Below are positions 1-7,573 of a DNA stretch of 17,311 bases, in pieces. How positions within the stretch are numbered: the stretch's first letter is position 1; each line of letters starts with the position of its first letter. The notes under the pieces are model-generated. The model was given only the letters and a program-made list of their open reading frames with translations. It did not search any database and was not told the origin of the DNA. The stretch lies in contig JACDAG010000692.1 of assembly GCA_013695565.1 (NCBI GenBank), forward strand, positions 1 through 17,311, read 5' to 3'. The DNA comes from Bradyrhizobium sp. Its GTDB lineage: Bacteria; Pseudomonadota; Alphaproteobacteria; Rhizobiales; Xanthobacteraceae. The position numbers and the translations under genes are program-made.

Positions 1-996
<996 letters not shown>

Positions 997-1063
997 GGCG
1001 CAAGTTCGATTCGCCGAGCCGTCGGTGACGACGATCAACTTCCAATCATCTTGAATTTTCTAG

Positions 1064-1077
1064 CGTAACATGTTACG
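1064..1077. promoter_or_regulatory. Perfect 14-bp palindrome, probable toxin-antitoxin operator
   Basis: CGTAACATGTTACG is its own reverse complement and ends 8 bases before the ATG of the antitoxin gene. It is followed at once by a partial repeat of the right half (TTACG twice), giving overlapping half-sites. Antitoxins of MazE type usually repress their own operon by binding palindromes that overlap the promoter, so this is the expected place for the operator. The region is AT-rich compared with its surroundings. The palindrome is seen directly; operator function is inferred. Confidence 0.6.
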
Positions 1078-1085
1078 TTACGTTG

Positions 1086-1322
1086 ATGGCCACGACCCCG
1101 AAAAAGGCAAAGCCCCGGACCCCGCAGCAGCGGATGGCTTCGCGCCGTGATCGCCTGCGTGCGCAGGGGCTGCGGCCGGTGCAGCATTGGGTCCCGGATT
1201 TGCGTGACCCCAAGGTGCTGGCGGATATTCGCCGTCAGGCCAAGTTGATGGCGCAGCATCCCGAAAACGATGCGATTGACGATTGGCTTGACGCCATCCG
1301 CGATCCGAAAGACTGGTCTTGA
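1086..1322 (+). CDS. MazE-type antitoxin (DUF3018-like)
   Basis: A 78-residue, strongly basic then acidic protein. The N-terminal half is rich in Arg, Lys and Gln (RTPQQRMASRRDRLRAQGLR) and is followed by PVQHWVPDLRDP, which I recognise from the DUF3018 antitoxins annotated as MazE family. The C-terminal half (ENDAIDDWLDAIRDPKDW) is acidic, as expected for the segment that wraps the toxin. A TTG at 1083 is immediately followed by the ATG at 1086; I chose the ATG, though the difference is one residue. The stop TGA at 1320-1322 overlaps the toxin start, so the pair is translationally coupled. The protein should neutralise the adjacent MazF and, with it, repress the operon. The fold type of the DNA-binding part cannot be read from the sequence alone. 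Confidence 0.85.
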   Translation: MATTPKKAKPRTPQQRMASRRDRLRAQGLRPVQHWVPDLRDPKVLADIRRQAKLMAQHPENDAIDDWLDAIRDPKDWS

Positions 1323-1645
1323 AGCGCGGGGATGTCGTTCTGGTCGTCTTGCAGGGCGAACCAGGCAAGCCGCGCCCTGGCGTCATCGTTCAGGCCGATG
1401 AATTGGACGCCTTGTCTTCCACGATTGTTTGCCCAATGTCGTCGCATATCGATGCGGCCAATCTGATGCGTCCCGTCGTCGCTCCGACCGCCCATAACGG
1501 TTTACTCGTTCGCACGCAGATCATGACTGACAAGCTCAACACGCTTCGGCACGATCGGGTCAAGCGGATCATAGGAACGCTTGACCCAGACTCCTGCGAA
1601 AGACTGGACAGCGCACTCCTTCTGGTGCTCGGGCTCGCGCGCTGA
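1319..1645 (+). CDS. mazF: MazF/PemK-type toxin, mRNA interferase
   Basis: A 108-residue protein with the PemK/MazF features: MKRGDVVLV at the N-terminus, GKPRPGVIVQ near residues 16-25, the STIVCPMSSH strand containing the conserved Ser/Thr region, and QIMTDKLNTL near residues 67-76. MazF enzymes are small, cytoplasmic, dimeric, sequence-specific endoribonucleases that cleave mRNA. The start is a TTG at 1319 that overlaps the antitoxin stop in the string TTGA; this is the only start that gives the complete first beta strand, and no good Shine-Dalgarno sequence precedes it, so translation probably depends on ribosomes finishing the antitoxin. The length matches the family and the frame is unbroken, so the toxin is likely intact. 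The recognition sequence cannot be predicted from this. Confidence 0.9.
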   Translation: MKRGDVVLVVLQGEPGKPRPGVIVQADELDALSSTIVCPMSSHIDAANLMRPVVAPTAHNGLLVRTQIMTDKLNTLRHDRVKRIIGTLDPDSCERLDSALLLVLGLAR

Positions 1646-1691
1646 CAAGGATCGGCTGCGTTACCCCATCTTGCCCTTTGGTGTGGGATAC

Positions 1692-1758
1692 GCCACCATC
1701 GGCCCGCTCAAACCATAAAATCCAAAAAGCGCGAGGAAACGCATGAGCAAGCCCGCCA
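1692..1758 (+). promoter_or_regulatory. Leader of MFS gene, copy 1 of a shared leader
   Basis: The stretch from GCCACCAT (1692-1699) to the start codon at 1743 closely matches the one in front of the next gene (3022-3072). Both begin with GCCACCAT, continue with an A-rich tract containing ATAAAA or AAAATAAC, and end in the identical GCGAGGAAACGCATGA that carries the Shine-Dalgarno GAGGAAA and the start codon. The spacer is 43 bases here and 42 in the second copy. Because the two copies are aligned on the start codons, chance is an unlikely explanation. It may be a shared regulatory or translation-control sequence, or a trace of duplication. Confidence 0.6.
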
Positions 1759-2975
1759 ATTTCTCCTATGGCTGGATCGTCGTCGGCGCCGGGGCGCTGA
1801 TGACCTGCGTCGGCTTCGGCACGATGCTGTCGCTGGCGGTGTTCCTGCAGCCTATTTCAGCGGATACGGGCTGGTCGCTCAGCGGCGTCTCGGCGGCGGC
1901 GACGATCGATTTCCTCGCCATGGGTTTCGCCGCGTTCTTCTGGGGCACGCTGTCCGACCGGTTCGGAACCCGCATCGTGGTTTTGACCGGCGCCGTGCTG
2001 CTCGGCATCGGCCTGGTCGGGGCGAGCCAGGCCACGAGTCTTTGGCAATTCCAGTTCTTCTTCGGCGTGTTGATCGGGATCGCGGCAGGCAGCTTCTATG
2101 CGCCGATGGTCGCGGTGGCGAGCGCGTGGATCGAACATCGCCGCAGCCTTGCGGTGGCACTGGTATCGGCCGGCATGGGCGTTTCGCCGCTGACGATCGC
2201 ACCGTTCGCAAGCTGGCTGATCACGGCCTATGACTGGCGCACGGCGATGCTGGTGATCGGCATTGCTGCCTGGGCGCTGTTGATTCCGGCATCTTTCCTG
2301 GTGCGTCCGGCGCCGCCGGCCCCAGCACCTGCGAGCGGGGATGCCGCTGCACCGGAAGTGCAGTGGACCGTCGGGCAGGCGTTGCGGACCCCGCAATTCA
2401 TCACGCTGGCGCTGGCGCATTTCGCCTGCTGCGCGGCGCATTCGGGCCCGATCTTCCACATGGTGAGCTACGCGATGATCTGCGGCATCGCGCCGCTCAC
2501 CGCCGTCACCGTCTATAGCCTTGCCGGTTTCTCCGGGTTAGGCGGCCGACTGCTGCTCGGCGTCTTGGCCGATCGCCTCGGCGCCAAGCCGGTGCTGGTC
2601 GGCGGACTGTTCGTGCAGGCAATGTCGGTCGCGACCTATCTCGCGGTCGCCCAGCTCGGCGAGTTCTATGCGCTGTCGGTTATTTTCGGGCTCGCCTATG
2701 GCGGTGTGATGCCGCTCTACGCGGTGCTGGTGCGCGAATATTTCGGCGCGCGGATCATGGGCTCGGTGTTCGGCGCGGTCTCCGCCTTCGCAAGCCTCGG
2801 CATGGCGCTGGGCCCGTTGGCCGGCGGATGGGTGTTCGACACCTTCCACGCCTATAACTGGCTCTATGTCGGCTCCTTCGCCATCGGAATTGCCGCCGTT
2901 GCCGTGGCGCTGAGTTTTCCATCGCCCAAGCGGCCGCCACAGCCTTCGCTCGATCTGCGGCGCGTCGCAGCTTGA
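1743..2975 (+). CDS. Major facilitator superfamily permease
   Basis: A 410-residue inner-membrane transporter with the hydrophobic pattern of twelve helices. The MFS signature between helices 2 and 3 is seen as GTLSDRFGTR (about residues 68-77), and its counterpart in the second half is GVLADRLGAK. The N-terminus SYGWIVVGAGALM and the motif VFLQPISADTGWS (about residues 33-45) resemble the OFA/monocarboxylate-type branch, whose members import organic acids; this substrate class is an inference. A linker rich in Pro and Ala (residues 187-204) joins the halves. The start has a strong Shine-Dalgarno sequence (GAGGAAA, 5 bases before the ATG). It lies 96 bases before a flavin oxygenase gene with the same leader, suggesting that the two are expressed together and that the permease brings in the oxygenase substrate or a related compound. 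Confidence 0.9.
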   Translation: MSKPANFSYGWIVVGAGALMTCVGFGTMLSLAVFLQPISADTGWSLSGVSAAATIDFLAMGFAAFFWGTLSDRFGTRIVVLTGAVLLGIGLVGASQATSLWQFQFFFGVLIGIAAGSFYAPMVAVASAWIEHRRSLAVALVSAGMGVSPLTIAPFASWLITAYDWRTAMLVIGIAAWALLIPASFLVRPAPPAPAPASGDAAAPEVQWTVGQALRTPQFITLALAHFACCAAHSGPIFHMVSYAMICGIAPLTAVTVYSLAGFSGLGGRLLLGVLADRLGAKPVLVGGLFVQAMSVATYLAVAQLGEFYALSVIFGLAYGGVMPLYAVLVREYFGARIMGSVFGAVSAFASLGMALGPLAGGWVFDTFHAYNWLYVGSFAIGIAAVAVALSFPSPKRPPQPSLDLRRVAA

Positions 2976-2989
2976 GAATGCGCGCCCTG

Positions 2990-3016
2990 CGCCGCCCGTC
3001 TTGATCGATGGCGGCG
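2990..3016 (+). other. Stem-loop between permease and oxygenase genes
   Basis: CGCCGCC (2990-2996) and GGCGGCG (3010-3016) form a perfect 7-bp GC stem with a 13-base loop, beginning 15 bases after the permease stop. No run of T follows, so this is not a typical intrinsic terminator. It could protect the upstream message from 3' decay or weaken read-through into the oxygenase gene. Confidence 0.4.
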
Positions 3017-3021
3017 GATGG

Positions 3022-3087
3022 GCCACCATTATGCCTCGCGCCAAACAAAATAACAGAATGCGAGGAAACGCATGAACAGGCATCCCG
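3022..3087 (+). promoter_or_regulatory. Leader of oxygenase gene, copy 2 of the shared leader
   Basis: GCCACCAT at 3022-3029, an A-rich tract around 3043-3058, and GCGAGGAAACGCATGA ending in the start codon at 3072 repeat the arrangement in front of the permease gene with one base difference in spacing. The strong Shine-Dalgarno GAGGAAA fixes the start of the oxygenase. A leader of its own means the oxygenase could be transcribed or controlled separately from the permease, but by the same factor. Confidence 0.6.
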
Positions 3088-4244
3088 GTCTCGACCTCGT
3101 CGAGCGCGCGCGTGCGTTGCAGCCGCTGATCGCGCGCGACGCCGACGAGATCGAGCGAACGCGGCGGCTGACGCCGGCCGTGACCTCGGCCCTGATCGAG
3201 AACGGGCTTTACCGGTCGCTGTTGCCGCAGAGCCTCGGCGGTAACGAGGCGCCGCTCGAAATCTTCATGCAGATGCAGGAGGAGATCGCCAAGGCCGATG
3301 CTTCCACCGCGTGGTGCCTCGGCCAGTGCAGCGTCTGCGCCATGACCGCCGCCTATCTCGATGCCGATGCCGCCAATGAGATTTTCAATGTCGCGCCCGG
3401 CATCCTCGCCTGGGGCGCGATCAACCATGAAGTGCAGGTGGTTCCCGGCGGCTACAAGGCCAGCGCGCGCTGGGATTTTGCCTCAGGCTCGCGGCAGGCG
3501 AGCTGGCTCGGCGCCCATGTCCGCGTGGTCGAGGCCGACGGCAGCCAGCGGCGCAAGGCGGATGGTTTGCCGGAAATCCGCACCATCCTGTTCCCGATGA
3601 CTGATGCCACGATGTACGACGTCTGGGACGTGATCGGCCTGCGCGGCACCGGCACCGATTCCTACTCGGTCGACAACCTCTTCATTCCGGACAAATTCGC
3701 CGCCCTGCGCGACGATCCCAAGGCGTTACGCGAAAAAGGCCCGCTCTACAAAATGTCCACCAACATGGTGTTCAGCATGGGCTTTGCCGCGACCTCGATC
3801 GGCGTGGCGCGCGCGACGCTGGATGCTGCGACCGATCTGGCGCGCGGCAAGACCCCGCAAGGCCTCAAGGCGATGCGCGACAACAATGCCGTGCAGGGCC
3901 TGATCGGGCGGACCGAAGCCACCTTGCGTGCCGCGCGCGCCTATCTCTACACCACCGCCACTGAGGTTTGGCGCGACCTGTCGCGCGGCGACGCCATCAC
4001 CGAACAGCATCGTATTGCGCTGCGTATCGCCGCGACCTGGACCATCCATCAAGCGGCCTCGGTGGTCGACACTGCCTATCACATGGCGGGCGCCACCGCC
4101 GTGTTCAGCGCCAACAAGTTCGAACGCCGTTTTCGCGACATGCACGCCATCGCACAGCAGATCCAGGCCCGCGATACCCATTACGAAGACGCCGGCAAGG
4201 CGATCCTGTTCGCCAATCTCGGCACCCCTCCGACGGCGCGGTAA
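3072..4244 (+). CDS. Acyl-CoA dehydrogenase-fold flavin-dependent oxygenase
   Basis: A 390-residue protein of the acyl-CoA dehydrogenase superfamily. Its layout follows the flavin-dependent oxygenase branch (HsaA, HPA hydroxylase C2, DszC) rather than true dehydrogenases: the helical N-terminal domain with ENGLYRSLLPQSLGG (44-58), the beta domain with WDFASGSRQASW (134-145) and DVWDVIGLRGTGTDSYSV (183-200), and a C-terminal helical domain with AGATAVFSANKFERRFRDMH (339-358). His358 lies where those oxygenases keep a catalytic His. Such enzymes hydroxylate or oxidise small, often aromatic, substrates using reduced FMN or FAD supplied by a separate reductase. No reductase gene is in the window, so one must be encoded elsewhere, or the enzyme is a dehydrogenase after all. 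Cytoplasmic, no signal peptide. The start is set by GAGGAAA. The family is clear; the reaction is not. Confidence 0.82.
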   Translation: MNRHPGLDLVERARALQPLIARDADEIERTRRLTPAVTSALIENGLYRSLLPQSLGGNEAPLEIFMQMQEEIAKADASTAWCLGQCSVCAMTAAYLDADAANEIFNVAPGILAWGAINHEVQVVPGGYKASARWDFASGSRQASWLGAHVRVVEADGSQRRKADGLPEIRTILFPMTDATMYDVWDVIGLRGTGTDSYSVDNLFIPDKFAALRDDPKALREKGPLYKMSTNMVFSMGFAATSIGVARATLDAATDLARGKTPQGLKAMRDNNAVQGLIGRTEATLRAARAYLYTTATEVWRDLSRGDAITEQHRIALRIAATWTIHQAASVVDTAYHMAGATAVFSANKFERRFRDMHAIAQQIQARDTHYEDAGKAILFANLGTPPTAR

Positions 4245-4352
4245 AATGCTCCGCGACACTCGTACTTATACGTAGCTGCGATAAGCCCCTGTTGTTAAAC
4301 AATCTATGAAAATTTCGCGGAAACGTTCCTCTGCTGGGGCTTCCGTATTTTC
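4245..4352 (+). promoter_or_regulatory. Intergenic region before chemoreceptor gene, with palindrome
   Basis: This 108-base, relatively AT-rich gap should hold the promoter of the chemoreceptor gene. It contains TTGTTAAACAA (4292-4302), a palindrome around a central A, and an inverted pair AAGCCCC/GGGGCTT (4283-4289 and 4336-4342) that could hide the sequence just before the start codon. No convincing -35/-10 pair could be chosen. A regulatory role is inferred from position only. Confidence 0.3.
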
Positions 4353-6320
4353 ATGTTCAAAATTCGATCGATTGCCGTCCGCCTGATCCTCGCCATCTCG
4401 CTGACGGTGGCTGTCGCCTGCGGCATCCTCGGGACCTTTTCGATCCTGCAGCAGCGCGCGTTGACGCGCCTGGCGCTGGAACAGCAACTCAAGCTGCAAT
4501 ATGACAGCGTGATCGCAGCTCTCGACTATGAAGGCCGCGCCGCGCTCGCGGTCAGCACCGCGATGGCAGCCCTGCCGCAAGTCGCCGACGCCGTCACCAA
4601 GGGCGACCGCCCTGCGTTGTCGGCGCTGTTGGGGGACGCGAACAAAGCGCTGAAGGCGCAGGGCATGCCCCTGATGAACCTGATCCTGCCACCGGCGACC
4701 ATTTTCCTGCGCCTGCACGATCCCAAGGCGTTCGGCGACGACATTTCCGCGCGACGCATTACGGTGGTGACGGCCAACAAAACCGGAAAACCCATCGTTG
4801 GCGTGGAACAAGGCCGCGATACGCTCGGCATCTTCGCCATGACGCCGATCATGCGCGACGGCAAGAGCATCGCCGTCACCGATGTCGGCGTCACCTTCGG
4901 CCAGGAATTCGTCGATCGTGCCAAGCAGCGGTTCGGCATCGACCTTGCCGTGCACTGGTTCGACGGCAAGTCCTTCAGGAAGCTCTCCTCGACCTTCGGC
5001 GACAGCGTGATTGCGACGGAAAGCGAAGTGAAGAGCGTGTTCGACGGCATGGCGTTGCAGCGCGACGCCAGCATCGGCGGCCATCCCGCAGCGCTCTATG
5101 TCGGCCAGGTCAAGAACTATGCCGGCCAGCCGATCGCGGTGATCGAGGTCATCAAGAACACCACGGAATATGAGGCCGCCGCGACCCGCGCCCAGCGCGA
5201 CCTGCTGCTCGGCACGGCCGCGATCCTGGCCGTCGCCATCCTGCTGGCGTTCCTGCTCGGCCGCGGCCTGTCGCGTCCGCTGGCCGCCATCACCGCGGTC
5301 ATGAACCGCCTTTCCGGCGGCGATATTGACGTGAAAATACCCGGCAGCGAGCGCCGCGACGAACTCGGCACCATGGCGGGCGCGGTCGACGTGTTTCGCC
5401 GCAGCATGATCGAGGCGCGCAGCATGCGCGAGGCACAGGAGGCTTCCAAGCAGCAGGCCGAGATCGAAAAGAAAGCCATGCAGCGCCAGATGGCCGATCG
5501 TTTCGAGACCGACGTCAAGGGCGTCGTCGCCGCGGTCGCACAGGCCACCGCCGACATGCAGCGCGTCGCCGGTGAAATCACTTCCAGCGTCAACGGCACC
5601 TCGGAACGGGCCGCCGCCGCGGCCGTGGCTTCTGAGGAGGCCTCAGCCAGCGTCAACACGGTCGCCGCCGCGACCGAGGAACTCGCTTCGTCGGTGGCCG
5701 AGATCGGCCGTCAGGTCACCCATTCCAGCGACGTCGCCAACAGCGCCGTCGTCAAGGTCGGAGAAACCACCGAACTGGTCGGAAGTCTTGCTTCCGCCGC
5801 CGAAAAAATCGGTGAAGTGCTTCGCCTGATCGGGGCGATCGCGAGCCAGACCAATCTGCTGGCGCTGAATGCGACGATCGAAGCCGCGCGCGCCGGCGAG
5901 GCCGGGCGGGGTTTTGCGGTAGTCGCCTCTGAAGTGAAAGAACTCGCCAGCCAGACCGCGAGGGCGACCGAGGAGATCGCCGGACAGGTCGCCGCGATCC
6001 AGTTCGCCACCGGCGAATGCGTAACGGCGATCGGTGGCATCAGCGACACCATCCGCGAGATCTCCGGCATCGCCACCACCATTGCCGCCGCCGTGGAGCA
6101 GCAGGATTCGGCGACGCGGGAGATCGCGCGCAGCGTGCAGCAAGCAGCCACCGGTACCAGTGAGGTCACGAGCAACGTGACCGGCGCAAGCCAGTCCGCC
6201 GACCAGTCGCGCGCGCTCGCCGACAACGTCCTCGCTGCCACCGGCGAACTTGGGCAGCAGGCCAAAGCTCTGTCCGGCAGCGTCGATACGTTCCTGGCGG
6301 GCCTGCGCGACGCGGCCTGA
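4353..6320 (+). CDS. Methyl-accepting chemotaxis protein, Cache-type sensor
   Basis: A 655-residue transmembrane chemoreceptor. Residues 9-31 are the first membrane helix, about 35-283 the periplasmic sensor, 284-304 the second helix, about 304-357 a HAMP domain (LSRPLAAITAVMNRLSGGDI), and the rest the cytoplasmic coiled coil. The hairpin tip that contacts CheA and CheW is present as IASQTNLLALNATIEAARAG followed by EAGRGFAVVASEVKELA. The sensor has FLRLHDPKAFGDDIS (118-132) and NKTGKPIVGVEQGRDTLGI (142-160), which fit the dCache_3-type family. There is no C-terminal CheR-docking pentapeptide; the protein ends in LRDAA. The ligand is unknown, but the permease and oxygenase just upstream make their substrate a reasonable candidate. 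The ATG at 4353 gives a full N-terminal membrane helix, though its Shine-Dalgarno sequence is weak. Confidence 0.95.
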   Translation: MFKIRSIAVRLILAISLTVAVACGILGTFSILQQRALTRLALEQQLKLQYDSVIAALDYEGRAALAVSTAMAALPQVADAVTKGDRPALSALLGDANKALKAQGMPLMNLILPPATIFLRLHDPKAFGDDISARRITVVTANKTGKPIVGVEQGRDTLGIFAMTPIMRDGKSIAVTDVGVTFGQEFVDRAKQRFGIDLAVHWFDGKSFRKLSSTFGDSVIATESEVKSVFDGMALQRDASIGGHPAALYVGQVKNYAGQPIAVIEVIKNTTEYEAAATRAQRDLLLGTAAILAVAILLAFLLGRGLSRPLAAITAVMNRLSGGDIDVKIPGSERRDELGTMAGAVDVFRRSMIEARSMREAQEASKQQAEIEKKAMQRQMADRFETDVKGVVAAVAQATADMQRVAGEITSSVNGTSERAAAAAVASEEASASVNTVAAATEELASSVAEIGRQVTHSSDVANSAVVKVGETTELVGSLASAAEKIGEVLRLIGAIASQTNLLALNATIEAARAGEAGRGFAVVASEVKELASQTARATEEIAGQVAAIQFATGECVTAIGGISDTIREISGIATTIAAAVEQQDSATREIARSVQQAATGTSEVTSNVTGASQSADQSRALADNVLAATGELGQQAKALSGSVDTFLAGLRDAA

Positions 6321-6331
6321 TCCGACAGCGT

Positions 6332-6358
6332 GACGCCTGCTTCCACCGGAGCAGCGTC
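6332..6358 (+). terminator. Stem-loop after chemoreceptor gene, possible terminator
   Basis: GACGC (6332-6336), a bulged C, and TGCT (6338-6341) pair with AGCA (6350-6353) and GCGTC (6354-6358): nine pairs with an 8-base loop, starting 11 bases after the stop codon. The tail TACTCTAATCTCT has scattered T rather than a run, so termination would be weak. The next gene starts 43 bases on. Confidence 0.45.
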
Positions 6359-6401
6359 TACTCTAATCTCTCCGGCGTAGCGCAATTCGCGGACGGGTGA
6401 G

Positions 6402-6863
6402 ATGAAGAGAGCGATCAGGAGCAACGTCACGAAGCAGCCAGCGAAAAGCTCAGCTTCCGCCGTCGAAGCCGTCTTCGACGCCTATCCCAAGCCGGTCAAA
6501 GCCAGATTGCTGGCGCTGCGCCGGTTGATCCTCGACACCGCAAAAGCGACCCGGGGTGTCGGCGCGCTGGAAGAGACGCTGAAATGGGGGCAACCGAGCT
6601 ATCTCACCCCGGTAACCAAAAGCGGCAGCACGATCCGGATCGACCAGGTCAAGCCTGAGCCCGGGCAATACGCGGTCTACTTCCATTGCCAGACCAATCT
6701 GGTCGAGACGTTTCGCGAGCTCTATCCGGAACTGCGCTACAGCGGCAACCGCGCCATCCTGCTCGACGCCGGGCAGACGCTCCCCGAAGCCGTGTTGCGC
6801 CACTGCGTGGCGCTGGCACTGACCTATCATCTGGGCAAGCGAAAGGGCGCCGCGGCGAAATAG
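6402..6863 (+). CDS. DUF1801 (YdhG-like) domain protein
   Basis: A 153-residue cytoplasmic protein. After a Lys- and Ser-rich N-terminal tail, residues 20-147 match the DUF1801 pattern: VFDAYPKPVKARLLALRRLI, then EETLKWGQPSY, a beta region with TIRIDQVKPEPGQYAVYFHC, and a C-terminal HCVALALTYH helix. The function of DUF1801 proteins is not established; they are small single-domain proteins common in soil bacteria. The frame is complete and the length is normal. It is on the same strand as the chemoreceptor, but a stem-loop lies between them, so I do not call an operon. The ATG at 6402 is preceded by GGGTGAG, an acceptable Shine-Dalgarno sequence. A palindromic repeat starts 10 bases after its stop. 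Confidence 0.85.
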   Translation: MKRAIRSNVTKQPAKSSASAVEAVFDAYPKPVKARLLALRRLILDTAKATRGVGALEETLKWGQPSYLTPVTKSGSTIRIDQVKPEPGQYAVYFHCQTNLVETFRELYPELRYSGNRAILLDAGQTLPEAVLRHCVALALTYHLGKRKGAAAK

Positions 6864-6872
6864 TCTTTCTGC

Positions 6873-6955
6873 CGTCATTGCGAGCGAAGCGAAGCAATCT
6901 ATCGCGCAACGAAGTAAGGATGGATTGCTTCGTCGCTTCGCTCCTCGCCATGACG
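6873..6955. repeat. Dispersed palindromic repeat, CGTCATTGCGAG type, copy 1
   Basis: The element starts with CGTCATTGCGAGCGAAGCGA, continues with AAGCAATC, has a variable centre, and returns with TGGATTGCTTCG and CATGACG, so it can fold into one long hairpin. I recognise this as a dispersed palindromic repeat frequent between genes in Bradyrhizobium and relatives. The right arm has decayed (TCGTCGCTTCGCTCCTCGCC instead of a perfect mirror). It lies between the convergent DUF1801 and ABM genes and may serve as a two-way terminator. A second copy is at 7478-7555 in the same orientation; both are followed by AGTGGTT. Confidence 0.85.
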
Positions 6956-7027
6956 AGTGGTTGGACGCGGGCCTCAAGCCGCCAACGCCCCACCCATAGG
7001 ATCGCCGCGCAAAGACTGAGAGATTTC

Positions 7028-7360
7028 TTACGTGTTGGGCACAAAGGGCACGAAGGGAGCGCGTTCCCGTCTGGCGATGCGTGGCAACATCGTGTCGACG
7101 AACGTCTTGAAATGATCGGTGCTTTGATGCTCGGCCCACCCGGCTTCATTTCTGTACAGCTCGAATATAAAGAACGCCTTCGGATCCGTCGGTGAACGGT
7201 ACGGCAGGAACAGCTTTACTCCCGGCTCCGCCATCGTCGGGACGATCAATGCCGTCAGAGCATCCGCGACGGCCTGCTCTTCGCCCACCTTCGCGTCGAT
7301 CTCTATCGCAACGACAAAGCCATCGTTCAGTTCAGCGGGTGTGAAGCTCTTGTCTGCCAT
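7028..7360 (-). CDS. Antibiotic biosynthesis monooxygenase (ABM) domain protein
   Basis: A 110-residue single-domain protein with the ferredoxin-like ABM pattern seen in YgiN and related quinol or cofactor-free monooxygenases: a first strand DGFVVAIEIDAK, a helix GEEQAVADALTALI, then EPGVKLFLPYRS, AFFIFELYRNEAGWAEHQ and DHFKTFVDTM. The FELY-x6-W-x2-H core is typical. These proteins act as small cytoplasmic dimers; substrates are varied and cannot be named here. The open frame extends upstream to 7483, but the ATG at 7360 is chosen because it has AAGGAAA about 10 bases ahead and begins the domain; the longer version would run into the palindromic repeat. The gene has its own upstream dyad and is bracketed by two repeat copies, so it forms an isolated transcription unit. 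Confidence 0.85.
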   Translation of the reverse strand: MADKSFTPAELNDGFVVAIEIDAKVGEEQAVADALTALIVPTMAEPGVKLFLPYRSPTDPKAFFIFELYRNEAGWAEHQSTDHFKTFVDTMLPRIARRERAPFVPFVPNT

Positions 7361-7416
7361 CGCGCACGTTTCCTTTGCTGCAAAGTCCGTCACCAATAGC
7401 AAGGGTGTAGCACGCG

Positions 7417-7440
7417 ATGCTTCGGTCCCTACCGAAGTAT
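7417..7440 (-). promoter_or_regulatory. Strong dyad upstream of the ABM gene, candidate operator
   Basis: CTTCGGT (7420-7426) and ACCGAAG (7431-7437) are perfect inverted copies around CCCT. On the + strand the symmetry extends to ATG/TAT on the outside with one G-T pair, giving ten base-pair steps. It centres about 70 bases upstream of the start codon at 7360. On the minus strand TTCGGT and TGCTAC lie 18 bases apart and could be a -35/-10 pair, which would place the dyad over the promoter. Small monooxygenases of this kind are often under MarR-, HxlR- or TetR-type repressors; that assignment is inferred, and no such regulator is in the window. Confidence 0.5.
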
Positions 7441-7477
7441 GGTTACGCGGCGACATGGGGTCGAAGGCAAACAGCGC

Positions 7478-7555
7478 CGTCATTGCGAGCGCAAGCGAAG
7501 CAATCCATCGGCCCGCAAAGCAAGAATGGATTGCTTCGCTTCGCTCGCAATGACG
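7478..7555. repeat. Dispersed palindromic repeat, CGTCATTGCGAG type, copy 2
   Basis: A better preserved copy of the element at 6873-6955: CGTCATTGCGAGCG at the left and CGCTCGCAATGACG at the right, with GAAGCAATCCA and TGGATTGCTTC as inner arms around a variable centre of about 20 bases. It sits between the 3' end of the GGDEF-EAL gene (stop at 7574) and the upstream region of the ABM gene, so it could end the former transcript. Confidence 0.88.
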
Positions 7556-7573
7556 AGTGGTTAGAGGTGAGCC

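Noticed and set aside
997..1020. Terminator after lepA
   Set aside because: Only a 4-bp GGCG/CGCC pairing with no T-run; too weak to call.
4266..5084. Minus-strand frame opposite the first chemoreceptor
   Set aside because: Covers the sensor-coding region with no family features; antisense artefact.
6873..7555. Paired repeats read as a CRISPR array or insertion-sequence ends
   Set aside because: There are only two copies, each internally palindromic, about 600 bases apart with a normal gene between them and no transposase.
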